Shown here piece after piece: positions 26,194 to 34,812 of a DNA stretch of 64,000 bases. Within the stretch, counting starts at the first letter, position 1. Each line of letters starts with the position of its first letter. The position numbers and the translations under genes were made by a program. Under the pieces are notes generated by a model. That model was not told the origin of the DNA, made no database searches, and was given only the letters and a program-made list of their open reading frames with translations. Source of the stretch: Litoribacter populi (GTDB lineage: Bacteria; Bacteroidota; Bacteroidia; Cytophagales; Cyclobacteriaceae); contig NZ_VMKN01000002.1 in the NCBI RefSeq assembly GCF_007483685.1, forward strand, positions 335,452 through 399,451, given 5' to 3'.

Positions 26194-26235
26194 AGGAGCC
26201 CTGAACTCAATTAATAACCCATATTTTGCAGGATA

Positions 26236-29200
26236 TCATTCATTTTCATTTCTTTCCTCTTCACCTTTCTTTTTCAATTTCGCGAGCTCTTCTTTGCTAT
26301 AGGCTTTTCTGGAAATCAGCACAAAGAGGACCGGAACCAAGAAAATGGTCATGGTAGTAGCGGCTATCATCCCTCCGAAAACCGTCCAACCGATAGTCTG
26401 TCTGGCTAAGGCCCCTGCACCACCTGCAAATGCTAACGGCAAGATCCCCAATATAAACGCTAAGGAGGTCATGATGATGGGTCTTAAACGAAGTTGGGCT
26501 GCCTCTCGTGCCGCACGTTTGATTGAATAACCCTGGTCGACTCGCTCCTTGGCATATTCTACGATCAAAATTGCGTTCTTGGCGGCAAGTCCTACCAAGG
26601 TCAACAATCCAATCTGGGCATACACGTTATTTTCCAATCTTGGGAAGAGTAACAGCGTGAGAATCGCCCCAAAAGCACCCGTCGGCACAGCTAACAGAAC
26701 GGAAAAAGGAACCGACCAACTTTCATACAAGGCAGTCAAACATAGAAAAACGAAAACGATGGATAGTAAGAAAATGATGATGGTGCTTGAGCCGGTTTTT
26801 ACTTCTTCCCGGGTGATGCCTGAAAACTCATATCCATATCCAGTGGGAAGGTGTTTGGCGGCCAAACCCTCCAAGGCAGCAATGGCATCCCCAGAGCTTT
26901 TACCAGGGGAGGCTTCACCATTGATGGTAGCCGAGCGGAAGAGGTTAAAATGGTTGATCAAAGGAGCGTTTTCTATCAGCTCCACCTCAGCAAGTGAGCT
27001 TAATGGTGTAAGTCCACCCGTATCGTCTCGTAGAAAAAACTGGGAAATTGCCTCAGGCTTTCCCCTGTATTCACTATCCGCCTGCACCAAAACCCGGAAA
27101 TTACGCCCGTAAAGGATAAAATCGTTCACATAAAAACTCCCTAGATATGCCTGAAGGGTTCTGTATGCTTCACCGATATTAAGCCCAAGCCTAGCGGTTT
27201 TCTCCCGATCAAGATTGAATCTATAGGCAGGGGTGGATGCGCTGAAAAAGCTGATGGCATTGTTGATGTCTGGATGGTCATTGGCTTCCTCAATGAAAGC
27301 TTGCAGATTTTCTTCAAAATCCTTGATATCTCCTCCGGCTTCCAATTCCTGGAATACAAAGGAAAACCCTGAAGTACTGCCCAGCCCGGGAATTGCAGGT
27401 GGGGCGAGTATAACAATTTTTGCCTCAGGAAGCTCTTCTGCGAGAATACCTTCCAACCTATCCCTTACTTCAAAGGCACCTTGACCACTTCCCTTTCTTT
27501 CATTCCAAGGAGTCAGCTGAGTGAAAACGGTCCCACTGTTGGACTTAGTGGCAAAGTTGACGGCATTCAGGCCGGTCACAGCAGAGTAATGCAGCACTTC
27601 TTCCTGTTCGTCCAATATCTCCATCAGCCTTTTGATGGTAGAAAGTGATCGTGCTGTGGAAGAGCCTTCGGGAAGTTCAAAGGCAACAAAAAGTCGCCCC
27701 TCGTCCTCCACGGGAATAAATCCGGTGGATTTTTGTTGAAACATAAAGACAGTGGCCACTGCAAGCACCACCAGGCCAATAATAAAATACAGAGACTTGG
27801 AAAAACTCCACTTCACCTTTCTGATATACCAATCTCCCATTCTATCAAACCATGTATTGAAAAGATGGAAAAAGCGGTTCAGACCAGTGGACTTCTCCGA
27901 AACCTCGGTAGGCTTGAGCAAGAGGGAACAGAGCGCCGGGGTGAGGGAAAGTGCAACAAACCCAGAAATCAATCCTGATACTGCCACCGCCATAGCAAAC
28001 TGCTGATAGAGCCTGCCCAGAATACCAGGAATAAAGCCCACCGGAATAAATACCGAGGCCACAATAAGCGACATGGCAATTACTGGTCCTGAAATTTGCT
28101 TCATAGCCTTGCTCACCGCCTCTTTGGCCGATATTTTCTCCTTTTGCATGATGGCAGTAGTAGCTTCCACCACCACAATTGCATCATCTACCACAATTCC
28201 AATAGCAAGTACAAAACCGAACAAGGTCAACGTATTGATAGTAAATCCGAGGGGAACGAACAATGCAAAAGTCCCGACAATGGATACTGGGATAATCAAA
28301 ATGGGGATAAGCGTTGCCCGCCAATTTTGCAGAAAAAGAAATACCACCAGGCAGACCAGTGCCAGGGCAATAAATAGTGTTTTCAACACCTCATTGATGG
28401 ATGCATCCACCACTGATGCGGACTCAAACGGGATGATATAATCCAGGTCTGGCGGGAAATTTTCCTTCAATCTATCCATCGTTTCCCGAATGCCTTCTTC
28501 TGTCTCGAGAATATTACTCTCAGGAGTCTGGTAAACCAACAAATAGGCAGCTGGGAAACCGTCTGTAAAATTATTGGGGGCGTAATCAAACCGGCCTAAT
28601 TCTACTTCAGCCACATCCCTGAGATAGACCAGGGCATTGGTATCTTCATCAGCCTTTAATATAACTTGTTCAAATTCCTCCACGCTTTCAAGGCGCCCAT
28701 TTGAAAATAAGGTGTACTCAAATGCCTGGTAATCGGGCTGGGGTGGTGCCCCCAATCGACCGGCGGCAATCTGAATATTTTGTTCCTGTAGAGAATTGAT
28801 TACATCCGAAGCAGTGAGACCAAGTTGGGCCAGACGATCGGGCTTGAGCCAAACACGCATACTGAAATCCTCTGCCCTTGCGAAAATATCCCCCACCCCT
28901 GGCACTCTCAACAGTTCATCCTTGACAAAGATATTGGTGTAATTATTCAGAAAATCTATATCATGGGTACCATCAGGGGAAAACAGTGAGACAATTAAAA
29001 GTATACTCGGATTCCTTTTCCGGATGGTCACCCCTAGTCTTCTGACCTCCTCGGGCAGGAGTGGCTCAGCGATACTAACCCTATTTTGGACCTCCACTGC
29101 AGCCACATCTATGTCTGTACCTACCTCAAAGGTGATATTGATAGTCATACGCCCTTCGCTACTGGCGGTGCTTTCGATGTAGGACATGCCCGGGGTACCA

Positions 29201-29412
29201 TTGATTTCTGTTTCGAGGGGGGTGATGACTGTTTGCTCAATCGTTTCGGCATCTGCTCCAGTATAAACGGCCGTGACTTGAATGGTGGGAGGCGTAATGT
29301 TAGGGTATTGGGAAACGGGCAGACCTACGATGGCCAAAATGCCAAAGAGCAATATGAAAATGGATACCACGATGGCGGTATTGGGCCGCCTGATAAATAC
29401 ATCTGCTATCAT
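26236..29412 (-). CDS. RND efflux transporter, HAE1 family
   Basis: A 1058-residue inner-membrane pump of the AcrB/MexB type. It begins with the helix MIADVFIRRPNTAIVVSIFI and VSQYPNITPP, followed by the first porter domain (TPLETEINGTPGMSYI). The proton-relay helix has GIVVDDAIVVVE, and the second half contains SVLLAVPTGAFGA and LVGLAAKNAILIVEYA. Length and twofold repeat are normal for HAE1. It is last in a three-gene operon; its start overlaps the adaptor stop by 4 bp. Substrates are probably hydrophobic drugs, detergents or fatty acids, which cannot be told from sequence. Confidence 0.96.
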   Translation of the reverse strand: MIADVFIRRPNTAIVVSIFILLFGILAIVGLPVSQYPNITPPTIQVTAVYTGADAETIEQTVITPLETEINGTPGMSYIESTASSEGRMTINITFEVGTDIDVAAVEVQNRVSIAEPLLPEEVRRLGVTIRKRNPSILLIVSLFSPDGTHDIDFLNNYTNIFVKDELLRVPGVGDIFARAEDFSMRVWLKPDRLAQLGLTASDVINSLQEQNIQIAAGRLGAPPQPDYQAFEYTLFSNGRLESVEEFEQVILKADEDTNALVYLRDVAEVELGRFDYAPNNFTDGFPAAYLLVYQTPESNILETEEGIRETMDRLKENFPPDLDYIIPFESASVVDASINEVLKTLFIALALVCLVVFLFLQNWRATLIPILIIPVSIVGTFALFVPLGFTINTLTLFGFVLAIGIVVDDAIVVVEATTAIMQKEKISAKEAVSKAMKQISGPVIAMSLIVASVFIPVGFIPGILGRLYQQFAMAVAVSGLISGFVALSLTPALCSLLLKPTEVSEKSTGLNRFFHLFNTWFDRMGDWYIRKVKWSFSKSLYFIIGLVVLAVATVFMFQQKSTGFIPVEDEGRLFVAFELPEGSSTARSLSTIKRLMEILDEQEEVLHYSAVTGLNAVNFATKSNSGTVFTQLTPWNERKGSGQGAFEVRDRLEGILAEELPEAKIVILAPPAIPGLGSTSGFSFVFQELEAGGDIKDFEENLQAFIEEANDHPDINNAISFFSASTPAYRFNLDREKTARLGLNIGEAYRTLQAYLGSFYVNDFILYGRNFRVLVQADSEYRGKPEAISQFFLRDDTGGLTPLSSLAEVELIENAPLINHFNLFRSATINGEASPGKSSGDAIAALEGLAAKHLPTGYGYEFSGITREEVKTGSSTIIIFLLSIVFVFLCLTALYESWSVPFSVLLAVPTGAFGAILTLLLFPRLENNVYAQIGLLTLVGLAAKNAILIVEYAKERVDQGYSIKRAAREAAQLRLRPIIMTSLAFILGILPLAFAGGAGALARQTIGWTVFGGMIAATTMTIFLVPVLFVLISRKAYSKEELAKLKKKGEEERNENE

Positions 29413-30530
29413 CTCCTCTGATTTTCTTCTACCCTTACGGCAGCACCATCACTCACCCGCTGGATACCTTTAACAATCACTTCCAGTCCCTCTTCCAATC
29501 CCTCGAGCACCACTGTTTCTCCTTCTAGCTTCCTTCCAGTTTGGACTTTAACCTGTCTGGCTTCCCCGTTTTCCACTATAAACACAGAAAATTCACCCAT
29601 CTGCTCCTGCACCGCCTGCTCTGGAACCAGTAAGACCTCCCTACTTTCCTCCTCTTTTACAATTAAAGTAGCGCTTAATCCAGGTCGTAAGAGATATTCT
29701 GGATTAGGAAAAGTAAGTCTGATTTGAATCGTCCCAGTATTTCTATCCACCGCCCGGTCGATGATTCTGATCTTACCTGTGAAAGGATAGCTTTGTCCAT
29801 CCGGCAATCTGAGAAGGAAAACCGAGTCCGCCTCCGTATCCTCATTAAACTGTAGGGAGGTGAATTTTCGCAGGTATCTTTCCTCCGGAAAAAAATCAAC
29901 TCCCATGGGCTCGTCGCGGGAAAGGGTATTCAAAAGCGTCTGCCCAGGCTGTACCAGTGTACCCTCCCGCACTTGGGAAAAACCGATGGTGCCGTCAAAG
30001 GGCGCATGAATACTTGCATATTGTAGGTCTATCCTAGCGTTTTCAAGGTTTGCTTCAGCAGCGGCAACTTCCTGTTCGGCATTGCGGACTTCAGTCACGG
30101 CATTGTCATATATCTGTCCCGCAATGGCATCCTCCTCTTGAAGGGCTTCATACCGGCGAAGATCCCGCTGCGCTCTTTCTAGGTTGGATTTGGCAATGGC
30201 AAGGGCTGATTCTGCCTGCTCTTTTCTTGCTGCAAATCTTGTTTGGTCGATTTGATAGAGCAGTTGGCCTTTTTTTACCCGCTGCCCTTCTTCAATATTA
30301 ATTCGGGTGACATATCCGTTGACATCTGCCCTCAATTCCACTTCCTCCAAAGCTGTGACCGTGGCTGGGTATTGCTGGGTAAAATTTACAGCGGCTTTTC
30401 GCACTTTCACCGTTTCCACTACTGTACTTTCATCTTCCTCTTTTTCCTCCCCGCAGGAAGAAAAAACTGCACAAAGCCCTAGTAGGACCAATATGGATAA
30501 ATATCGGTGATATGTATTATTAGTCTTCAA
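29409..30530 (-). CDS. RND periplasmic adaptor (membrane fusion lipoprotein)
   Basis: 373 residues. The N-terminus (LSILVLLGLCAVFSSCGEE) is a lipoprotein signal with lipobox SSC. A lipoyl-like half motif follows (ELRADVNGYVTRINIEEGQR), then a long alpha-hairpin (about 95-170, AESALAIAKSNLERAQRDLR), a second lipoyl half (ASIHAPFDGTIGFSQVREGT), and beta-barrel and membrane-proximal domains. It bridges pump and TolC channel. The overlap with tolC-like and pump genes is 4 bp on each side. Confidence 0.95.
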   Translation of the reverse strand: MKTNNTYHRYLSILVLLGLCAVFSSCGEEKEEDESTVVETVKVRKAAVNFTQQYPATVTALEEVELRADVNGYVTRINIEEGQRVKKGQLLYQIDQTRFAARKEQAESALAIAKSNLERAQRDLRRYEALQEEDAIAGQIYDNAVTEVRNAEQEVAAAEANLENARIDLQYASIHAPFDGTIGFSQVREGTLVQPGQTLLNTLSRDEPMGVDFFPEERYLRKFTSLQFNEDTEADSVFLLRLPDGQSYPFTGKIRIIDRAVDRNTGTIQIRLTFPNPEYLLRPGLSATLIVKEEESREVLLVPEQAVQEQMGEFSVFIVENGEARQVKVQTGRKLEGETVVLEGLEEGLEVIVKGIQRVSDGAAVRVEENQRR

Positions 30531-31861
30531 TCGTATAAGTTTACATCAATGGTTCCTCTGGCCCTTAGCACTTCCAGTCTGCTGGTCATCATCCTGAATA
30601 GGGCGTTGTAATAATTAATCCTGGCCGTTCTCAAGTCGGTTTCTGCTTGAATCACCTCCAAAAAATTCTTGATCCCTTCTTCGTATTGCAGACTTACCGT
30701 ATTGTAAATCTCCTCGGCTAACTGTTTGTTGCTCTCCAAAATCCTAAACTCGTAAAACCTGGATTTATAGCCGGAGAGGGCCTCCTCATGCTCCCTGTTG
30801 ATTTGAAGTAATAGGCCCTCCTCTGCAAACTTGAGTTGCTCATACTCTAGATTGGCGGCACGGATGTCGTGGTTTCTTCTTCCTCCCTGAAAAATGGGAA
30901 AATTGAGGCGGAAACCTGCCAAAGAATTGGGGTAAGCCCGGTTAAAGATTTCATTGCCAAATGGCGTTTGATAAATGATGTTATAATTGAAAAAAGCACT
31001 CAAGGTTGGGATATATCTTCTCCGAAAATAGCTGACCTCTTGGTCCTGCAAATCCTGTCGGGTCAATAGCAATTGATAATCTGGTCGCTTTCCAGCATCC
31101 ACGGCTTCCAAGGTATCCAGCGAACTTTGATAAATGAGCCTTTCCTCATCATAAACCAGTTCAATTGGGTGGGAAATGCCGCTTCTCTCTTGTAGAGTTG
31201 CCAATCGGGCCTTATAATCCTGTTCTGCTTCAAACAATGCTGCTTGGGTATTTTGAAGGGTAATAGTTGCCCTTTTATAATCAATATTGTCCGTTATCCC
31301 CGCTTCATACAGCAATCTAGCATCCTTGAGCTGTCTTTCTTGCCTGGCAAGGTCTTCTTTATTGATCCTGATTTGTTCTTGGCTGAGCAGGGTTTCATAA
31401 AATGCCCTCCCCACTTCCAAAATGAGGTCAAGTTTAGATTCCTCCACCTGATAGGCGGCTTCTTTCCTTCTGAGATCCGCTTGGCCTTTGGCCAAAAAAA
31501 GCTCGTTGTTGAAAAGGGATTGTTCAACAAAAAAGTTAACGTTGGAGTTGAACGGCACCCCAGTTCTGACTTCCTGAAATTCCCCAGATTCAGGATTGTT
31601 GAAATCCGGGAAGATGGCCACTGGCTGCTCAAAGTATCTAAAGTAATCCGCAAATATCCCGGCTTGGGGAAGCCACCCCGACATATCCGATTTCACCTGG
31701 GCATCAGCTATATCCTCCTGAAGCCGCATTTGGCGGAAAATGGGTTGGTTTTGGAGACTAAATTCTACTATTTCATCTAAGGAATACGCCACCGTATCCT
31801 GATTGGCTGACAATTGGGTTAGGCTTGAAAAAAATAAAATTAAAAAGATTAGTCGGTTCAT
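30527..31861 (-). CDS. TolC-family outer-membrane efflux channel
   Basis: 444 residues with a signal peptide (MNRLIFLILFFSSLTQLSA). The twofold repeated helical coiled-coil of the OEP/TolC family includes QADLRRKEAAYQVEESKLDL and IKNFLEVIQAETDLRTARIN, the latter a typical TolC terminal hairpin signature. It is the first gene of the operon tolC-adaptor-pump. An unusual 9-bp inverted repeat at 31870-31900 ends 8 bp before its start codon and may control the operon. Confidence 0.94.
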   Translation of the reverse strand: MNRLIFLILFFSSLTQLSANQDTVAYSLDEIVEFSLQNQPIFRQMRLQEDIADAQVKSDMSGWLPQAGIFADYFRYFEQPVAIFPDFNNPESGEFQEVRTGVPFNSNVNFFVEQSLFNNELFLAKGQADLRRKEAAYQVEESKLDLILEVGRAFYETLLSQEQIRINKEDLARQERQLKDARLLYEAGITDNIDYKRATITLQNTQAALFEAEQDYKARLATLQERSGISHPIELVYDEERLIYQSSLDTLEAVDAGKRPDYQLLLTRQDLQDQEVSYFRRRYIPTLSAFFNYNIIYQTPFGNEIFNRAYPNSLAGFRLNFPIFQGGRRNHDIRAANLEYEQLKFAEEGLLLQINREHEEALSGYKSRFYEFRILESNKQLAEEIYNTVSLQYEEGIKNFLEVIQAETDLRTARINYYNALFRMMTSRLEVLRARGTIDVNLYD

Positions 31862-31869
31862 AAAATCAA

Positions 31870-31900
31870 GCGTACCGTGGGTAATTAATCAACGGTACGC
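31870..31900. promoter_or_regulatory. Inverted repeat upstream of the RND operon
   Basis: GCGTACCGT / ACGGTACGC, a perfect 9-bp dyad with 13-nt spacer GGGTAATTAATCA, between the crp stop (31957) and the tolC start (31861). On the minus strand the tail after it is TTGATTTT. It could be a repressor operator (TetR/MarR-like), a weak terminator of crp, or a hairpin masking the tolC start. Confidence 0.6.
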
Positions 31901-31956
31901 CAAACCAACCAACATTTTTGGCCTTTTGTTTAACTTTTAAGCCTAGATTCGACTCC

Positions 31957-32613
31957 TTACTTACTAATCAACTCTTCAAAATCATCCCGAATATAAATAA
32001 CATTTCTTCCCAGCTCTATCCATTTTTTCTTTTCAAGCTGCTTGAGTAGACGGGATATCACCTCACGGGAAGTGCCGAGTTCGTTGGCTATTTCCTGGTG
32101 GGTTGTATGGAGTTCGTTGGCCTTGAACTGCTTCATTTTGGTGACGATGTAGCTCATCAGCCTTTCGTCCATGCGTTTGAAGGCCACCGCATCCAAAGCA
32201 ACAAGCATTTCCTGAAAACGCTGCTGATAGGTGCTGGACACAAAATCTTTCCATTGCTTGTATTCATCCATCCACTTTTCGTGAAGCTGAACCGGAATTC
32301 CCAAAATGGTAGTATTCTCTTCAGCCACTGCCTTGATTTCACTCGGTTTATGCGCACTGCAGCAAGTCAGAGAAAGGGCGCATGTTTCCCCCGGCTCGAG
32401 ATAGTATAAAAATAATTCGCGTCCATCCTCATCGGTCCTCATCACTTTGATGGCCCCTTCCAAAACAATCGGCACGATTTTGATAAACTGCCCAGGCTCC
32501 ATGATGGATTTTCCTTGCTCAAAAGTCATCAGTTTGCCTTCGGCATTCAAGGCTTCGAGCAATTGGGGGTCGGTGATAAGGGGAAGTCTTTCCTTCAATG
32601 AATCTAATTCCAT
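31957..32613 (-). CDS. Crp/Fnr-family transcription regulator with cysteine cluster
   Basis: 218 residues from the ATG at 32613; the alternative TTG eight codons upstream would overlap the -7 element. The cyclic-nucleotide-type sensor domain spans about 10-130 (GRELFLYYLEPGETCALSL) and the winged helix about 150-215, with the recognition helix in EIANELGTSREVISRLLKQL. The phosphate-binding cassette for cAMP is not conserved. Instead the corresponding turn carries C78 and the pair C84-C85. Regulators of this subtype are commonly encoded beside persulfide dioxygenase/rhodanese genes in Bacteroidota. A GTGA-N6-TCAC operator in its own promoter implies autoregulation. The recognition helix SREVISR is compatible with GTGA half-sites. 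Confidence 0.9.
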   Translation of the reverse strand: MELDSLKERLPLITDPQLLEALNAEGKLMTFEQGKSIMEPGQFIKIVPIVLEGAIKVMRTDEDGRELFLYYLEPGETCALSLTCCSAHKPSEIKAVAEENTTILGIPVQLHEKWMDEYKQWKDFVSSTYQQRFQEMLVALDAVAFKRMDERLMSYIVTKMKQFKANELHTTHQEIANELGTSREVISRLLKQLEKKKWIELGRNVIYIRDDFEELISK

Positions 32614-32634
32614 TATTATATCGGGTTTAACTTT

Positions 32635-32678
32635 CAAAGAAAGGAGTTCATATACTCTAAGTTAGTGATAAATATCAC
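32635..32678 (-). promoter_or_regulatory. Crp-type operator and promoter of the crp gene (autoregulation)
   Basis: GTGATAAATATCAC at 32665-32678 is an exact match to GTGA-N6-TCAC. The -7 element is TTTCTTTG (32642-32635; one mismatch to TAnnTTTG). Spacing is again 29.5 bp. Confidence 0.72.
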
Positions 32679-32760
32679 ATAAAACCGCTCAGCCACTTCC
32701 AAAAACCAAAACCATTTGAGTCTTTTATGCTTAATCTCTTATTAGCTATCACTTGCGCCT

Positions 32761-33831
32761 ATGAGACTTTTTAAATGCCACAACTGCGAGCAACCGGTAT
32801 ATTTTGAAAACTTCAAATGTGCCAACTGCCAATCCGAAATAGGCTTCGATCCATTAAGCAGTAGGATGAAGTCCCTAAACCCTGCTGGTGAATTCTGGAC
32901 CGATTCAACGAGTGGAGAATTATTTAAGAAATGCCAAAACCATCAGCATGGGGTGTGCAATTGGCTTATCCCAGCCGATAAACAGGATACATTTTGCACA
33001 GCCTGCTCTCTCAACCGTACCATTCCTAATCTCTCCAACCCTGAGCACCTAGAGCGATGGTCCACCATCGAAGTGGCAAAACACAGGTTGATCTATGCTT
33101 TGATCCGATGGGACATCCCTGTGATGAGCAAAGTGGAAGATAGAAATGTAGGGTTGGTTTTTGATTTCAAGTCCGATGAAGGAGTTCCGCCCGGTCAACG
33201 GGTATTGACAGGACATGCGGATGGGGTCATCACGATGAATATTTCCGAGGCCGATGATGTGGAAAGAGAAATGGCCAGAAATGAGATGGATGAAGTCTAT
33301 CGCACGGTTTTGGGGCACTTTAGGCATGAGGTAGGCCATTATTATTGGGATAGGCTGGTTATGAATACTGAATATTTGGAGCCATTTCGTGAGCTGTTTG
33401 GAGATGAACGGGAAAGTTACCAGGGGGCTTTAGACTATCATTACCAAACAGGTCCTCCTGCTGATTGGCGAGAAAACTTCATAAGTTCTTACGCCACTAT
33501 GCATCCCTGGGAGGATTGGGCTGAATCTTGGGCTCATTACCTCCACATTGTTGATACCCTGGATACGGCATATTCTTACGGATTGACCATTAGACCATTA
33601 CTTGCTCCGGAACATCCTGTGCAATCCGGAAAAGTGGATTTTGACCCCTTCACCCAAACCGACTTCCAAGCCATCATCCGGAATTGGTTTCCACTTTCCC
33701 TTATGATAAATAGTCTTAACAGAAGCATGGGGGCTAGAGATGCGTATCCATTTGTTATCACGCCGATGGTGCAGAAGAAACTTAGGTTTGTGCATGAGGT
33801 GATACATGGTCGGAAGTTGAGTGTCGGATGA
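32761..33831 (+). CDS. Zinc-ribbon putative zinc metallopeptidase
   Basis: 356 residues. An N-terminal zinc ribbon (CHNC at 6-9, CANC about 20-23) is followed by a second Cys/His cluster (about 60-83, ending FCTACSLN). The metallopeptidase-like domain has HEVGHYYWD at 189-197, where HExxH gives two zinc ligands and the catalytic Glu, and a downstream EDWAESWAHY could give the third. This fits the conserved family of putative zinc-binding peptidases (DUF2248/COG4307). No signal peptide is seen, so it is presumably cytosolic. Substrate unknown. The last codons overlap an intergenic repeat. Confidence 0.85.
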   Translation: MRLFKCHNCEQPVYFENFKCANCQSEIGFDPLSSRMKSLNPAGEFWTDSTSGELFKKCQNHQHGVCNWLIPADKQDTFCTACSLNRTIPNLSNPEHLERWSTIEVAKHRLIYALIRWDIPVMSKVEDRNVGLVFDFKSDEGVPPGQRVLTGHADGVITMNISEADDVEREMARNEMDEVYRTVLGHFRHEVGHYYWDRLVMNTEYLEPFRELFGDERESYQGALDYHYQTGPPADWRENFISSYATMHPWEDWAESWAHYLHIVDTLDTAYSYGLTIRPLLAPEHPVQSGKVDFDPFTQTDFQAIIRNWFPLSLMINSLNRSMGARDAYPFVITPMVQKKLRFVHEVIHGRKLSVG

Positions 33832-33845
33832 TCGATGTCGAATGT
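33818..33845 (+). repeat. Degenerate GATGaCcGATG tandem repeat (copy 4)
   Basis: GAGTGTCGGATGATCGATGTCGAATG spans the stop codon of the metallopeptidase gene, supplying its last residues (SVG). Confidence 0.55.
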
Positions 33846-33870
33846 TAAAGAGAGCGTAAAACTATAGACA

Positions 33871-34365
33871 ATGAAAAACAACTATAAAATACCCAGTCGC
33901 ACCACCATTGGCCACGTCCATTTAAAGGTATCTGATTTGCAACGGGCGATGGATTTCTATTGTGGTTTATTGGGTTTTGAACTGCAGCAGAAATATGGGG
34001 AGGATGCAGCTTTCATTTCGGCAGGCGGGTATCACCACCATATAGGGCTCAACGTGTGGTTTAGCAAAAATGCCTCAGCAGCACCCAAAAATGTACCTGG
34101 GCTTTTCCATACAGCCATTTTGTATCCCACACGTAAGGATTTGGCAGAGATTTATGTGAGGATCAAACAAGCCGGATACCCATTTACAGGTCTTGCGGAT
34201 CATGGAGTATCGGAGGCCCTATACCTGGATGATCCCGACGGGAATGGTGTTGAATTATATTGGGACCGCCCCGTAGATAATTGGCCTAAATCAAGAGACG
34301 GCAACTTGGAAATGTATACAAGGGCTTTAAACCTGGATAGCCTTTTAAAAGAGGCTGAAACTTAA
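33871..34365 (+). CDS. VOC/glyoxalase-superfamily protein
   Basis: 164 residues. Two beta-alpha-beta-beta-beta modules: TIGHVHLKVSDLQRAMDFYC at the start and a second ending in DPDGNGVELYWDR. Potential metal ligands are H15 or H17, H71-H73 (YHHHIGLN region) and E in VELYW. This resembles the CatE-like extradiol dioxygenase subgroup of short proteins. The actual activity (dioxygenase, resistance or isomerase) cannot be told. It follows the metallopeptidase by 39 bp and may share its transcript. Confidence 0.88.
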   Translation: MKNNYKIPSRTTIGHVHLKVSDLQRAMDFYCGLLGFELQQKYGEDAAFISAGGYHHHIGLNVWFSKNASAAPKNVPGLFHTAILYPTRKDLAEIYVRIKQAGYPFTGLADHGVSEALYLDDPDGNGVELYWDRPVDNWPKSRDGNLEMYTRALNLDSLLKEAET

Positions 34366-34437
34366 CACAATCTTATAACAAATTGATAATCAGTATATAT
34401 TTCAGTAAATTTACCTAATCACCAAATCAATGAAGAA

Positions 34438-34635
34438 ATGGAAAAGGTAATCTATTGCAGAGACGTCGGTTTTGATTGTGATGGAGTGATCAAGGCCACA
34501 ACTGAAGATGAAGCCTTGAAAATGGCTGCTCATCATGCGCAAACGGTTCATGGGGTTAAGGAAATCACCCCGGATATGGCGGCAAAAATCAAATCAGTGA
34601 TGATGGAAAATCCTGAAGGCCACGTAATAACCTGA
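34438..34635 (+). CDS. DUF1059 family small protein
   Basis: 65 residues, the full length of the DUF1059 family. Typical features are the start MEKVIYCRDVGFDCDGVIKA and the segment HHAQTVHGVKEITPDMAAKI. These cytosolic proteins have no known biochemical role. A strong terminator follows immediately, so it ends a transcript. Confidence 0.92.
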   Translation: MEKVIYCRDVGFDCDGVIKATTEDEALKMAAHHAQTVHGVKEITPDMAAKIKSVMMENPEGHVIT

Positions 34636-34650
34636 TTTCCCAAATTCAAG

Positions 34651-34686
34651 AGATGAAAGGTTAAGGTAACCTTTCATCTTTTTTTA
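34651..34686 (+). terminator. Terminator after the DUF1059 gene
   Basis: A 13-bp perfect stem AGATGAAAGGTTA / TAACCTTTCATCT with a three-base loop and a T7 tail. Confidence 0.95.
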
Positions 34687-34812
34687 TTCTTACCATATCA
34701 GTTTGGCTTTCAGATATATTGTGCTCTGGAAAAATAAATTGTAATTGACCTTTCCCTATTTTGATTTAATATATCTAAATTGATGCTGATAACAACCCAA
34801 CTATTTGCACCA

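Noticed and set aside
31244-31780. A 178-codon plus-strand open frame
   Set aside because: Shadow of the TolC gene; no independent signal.
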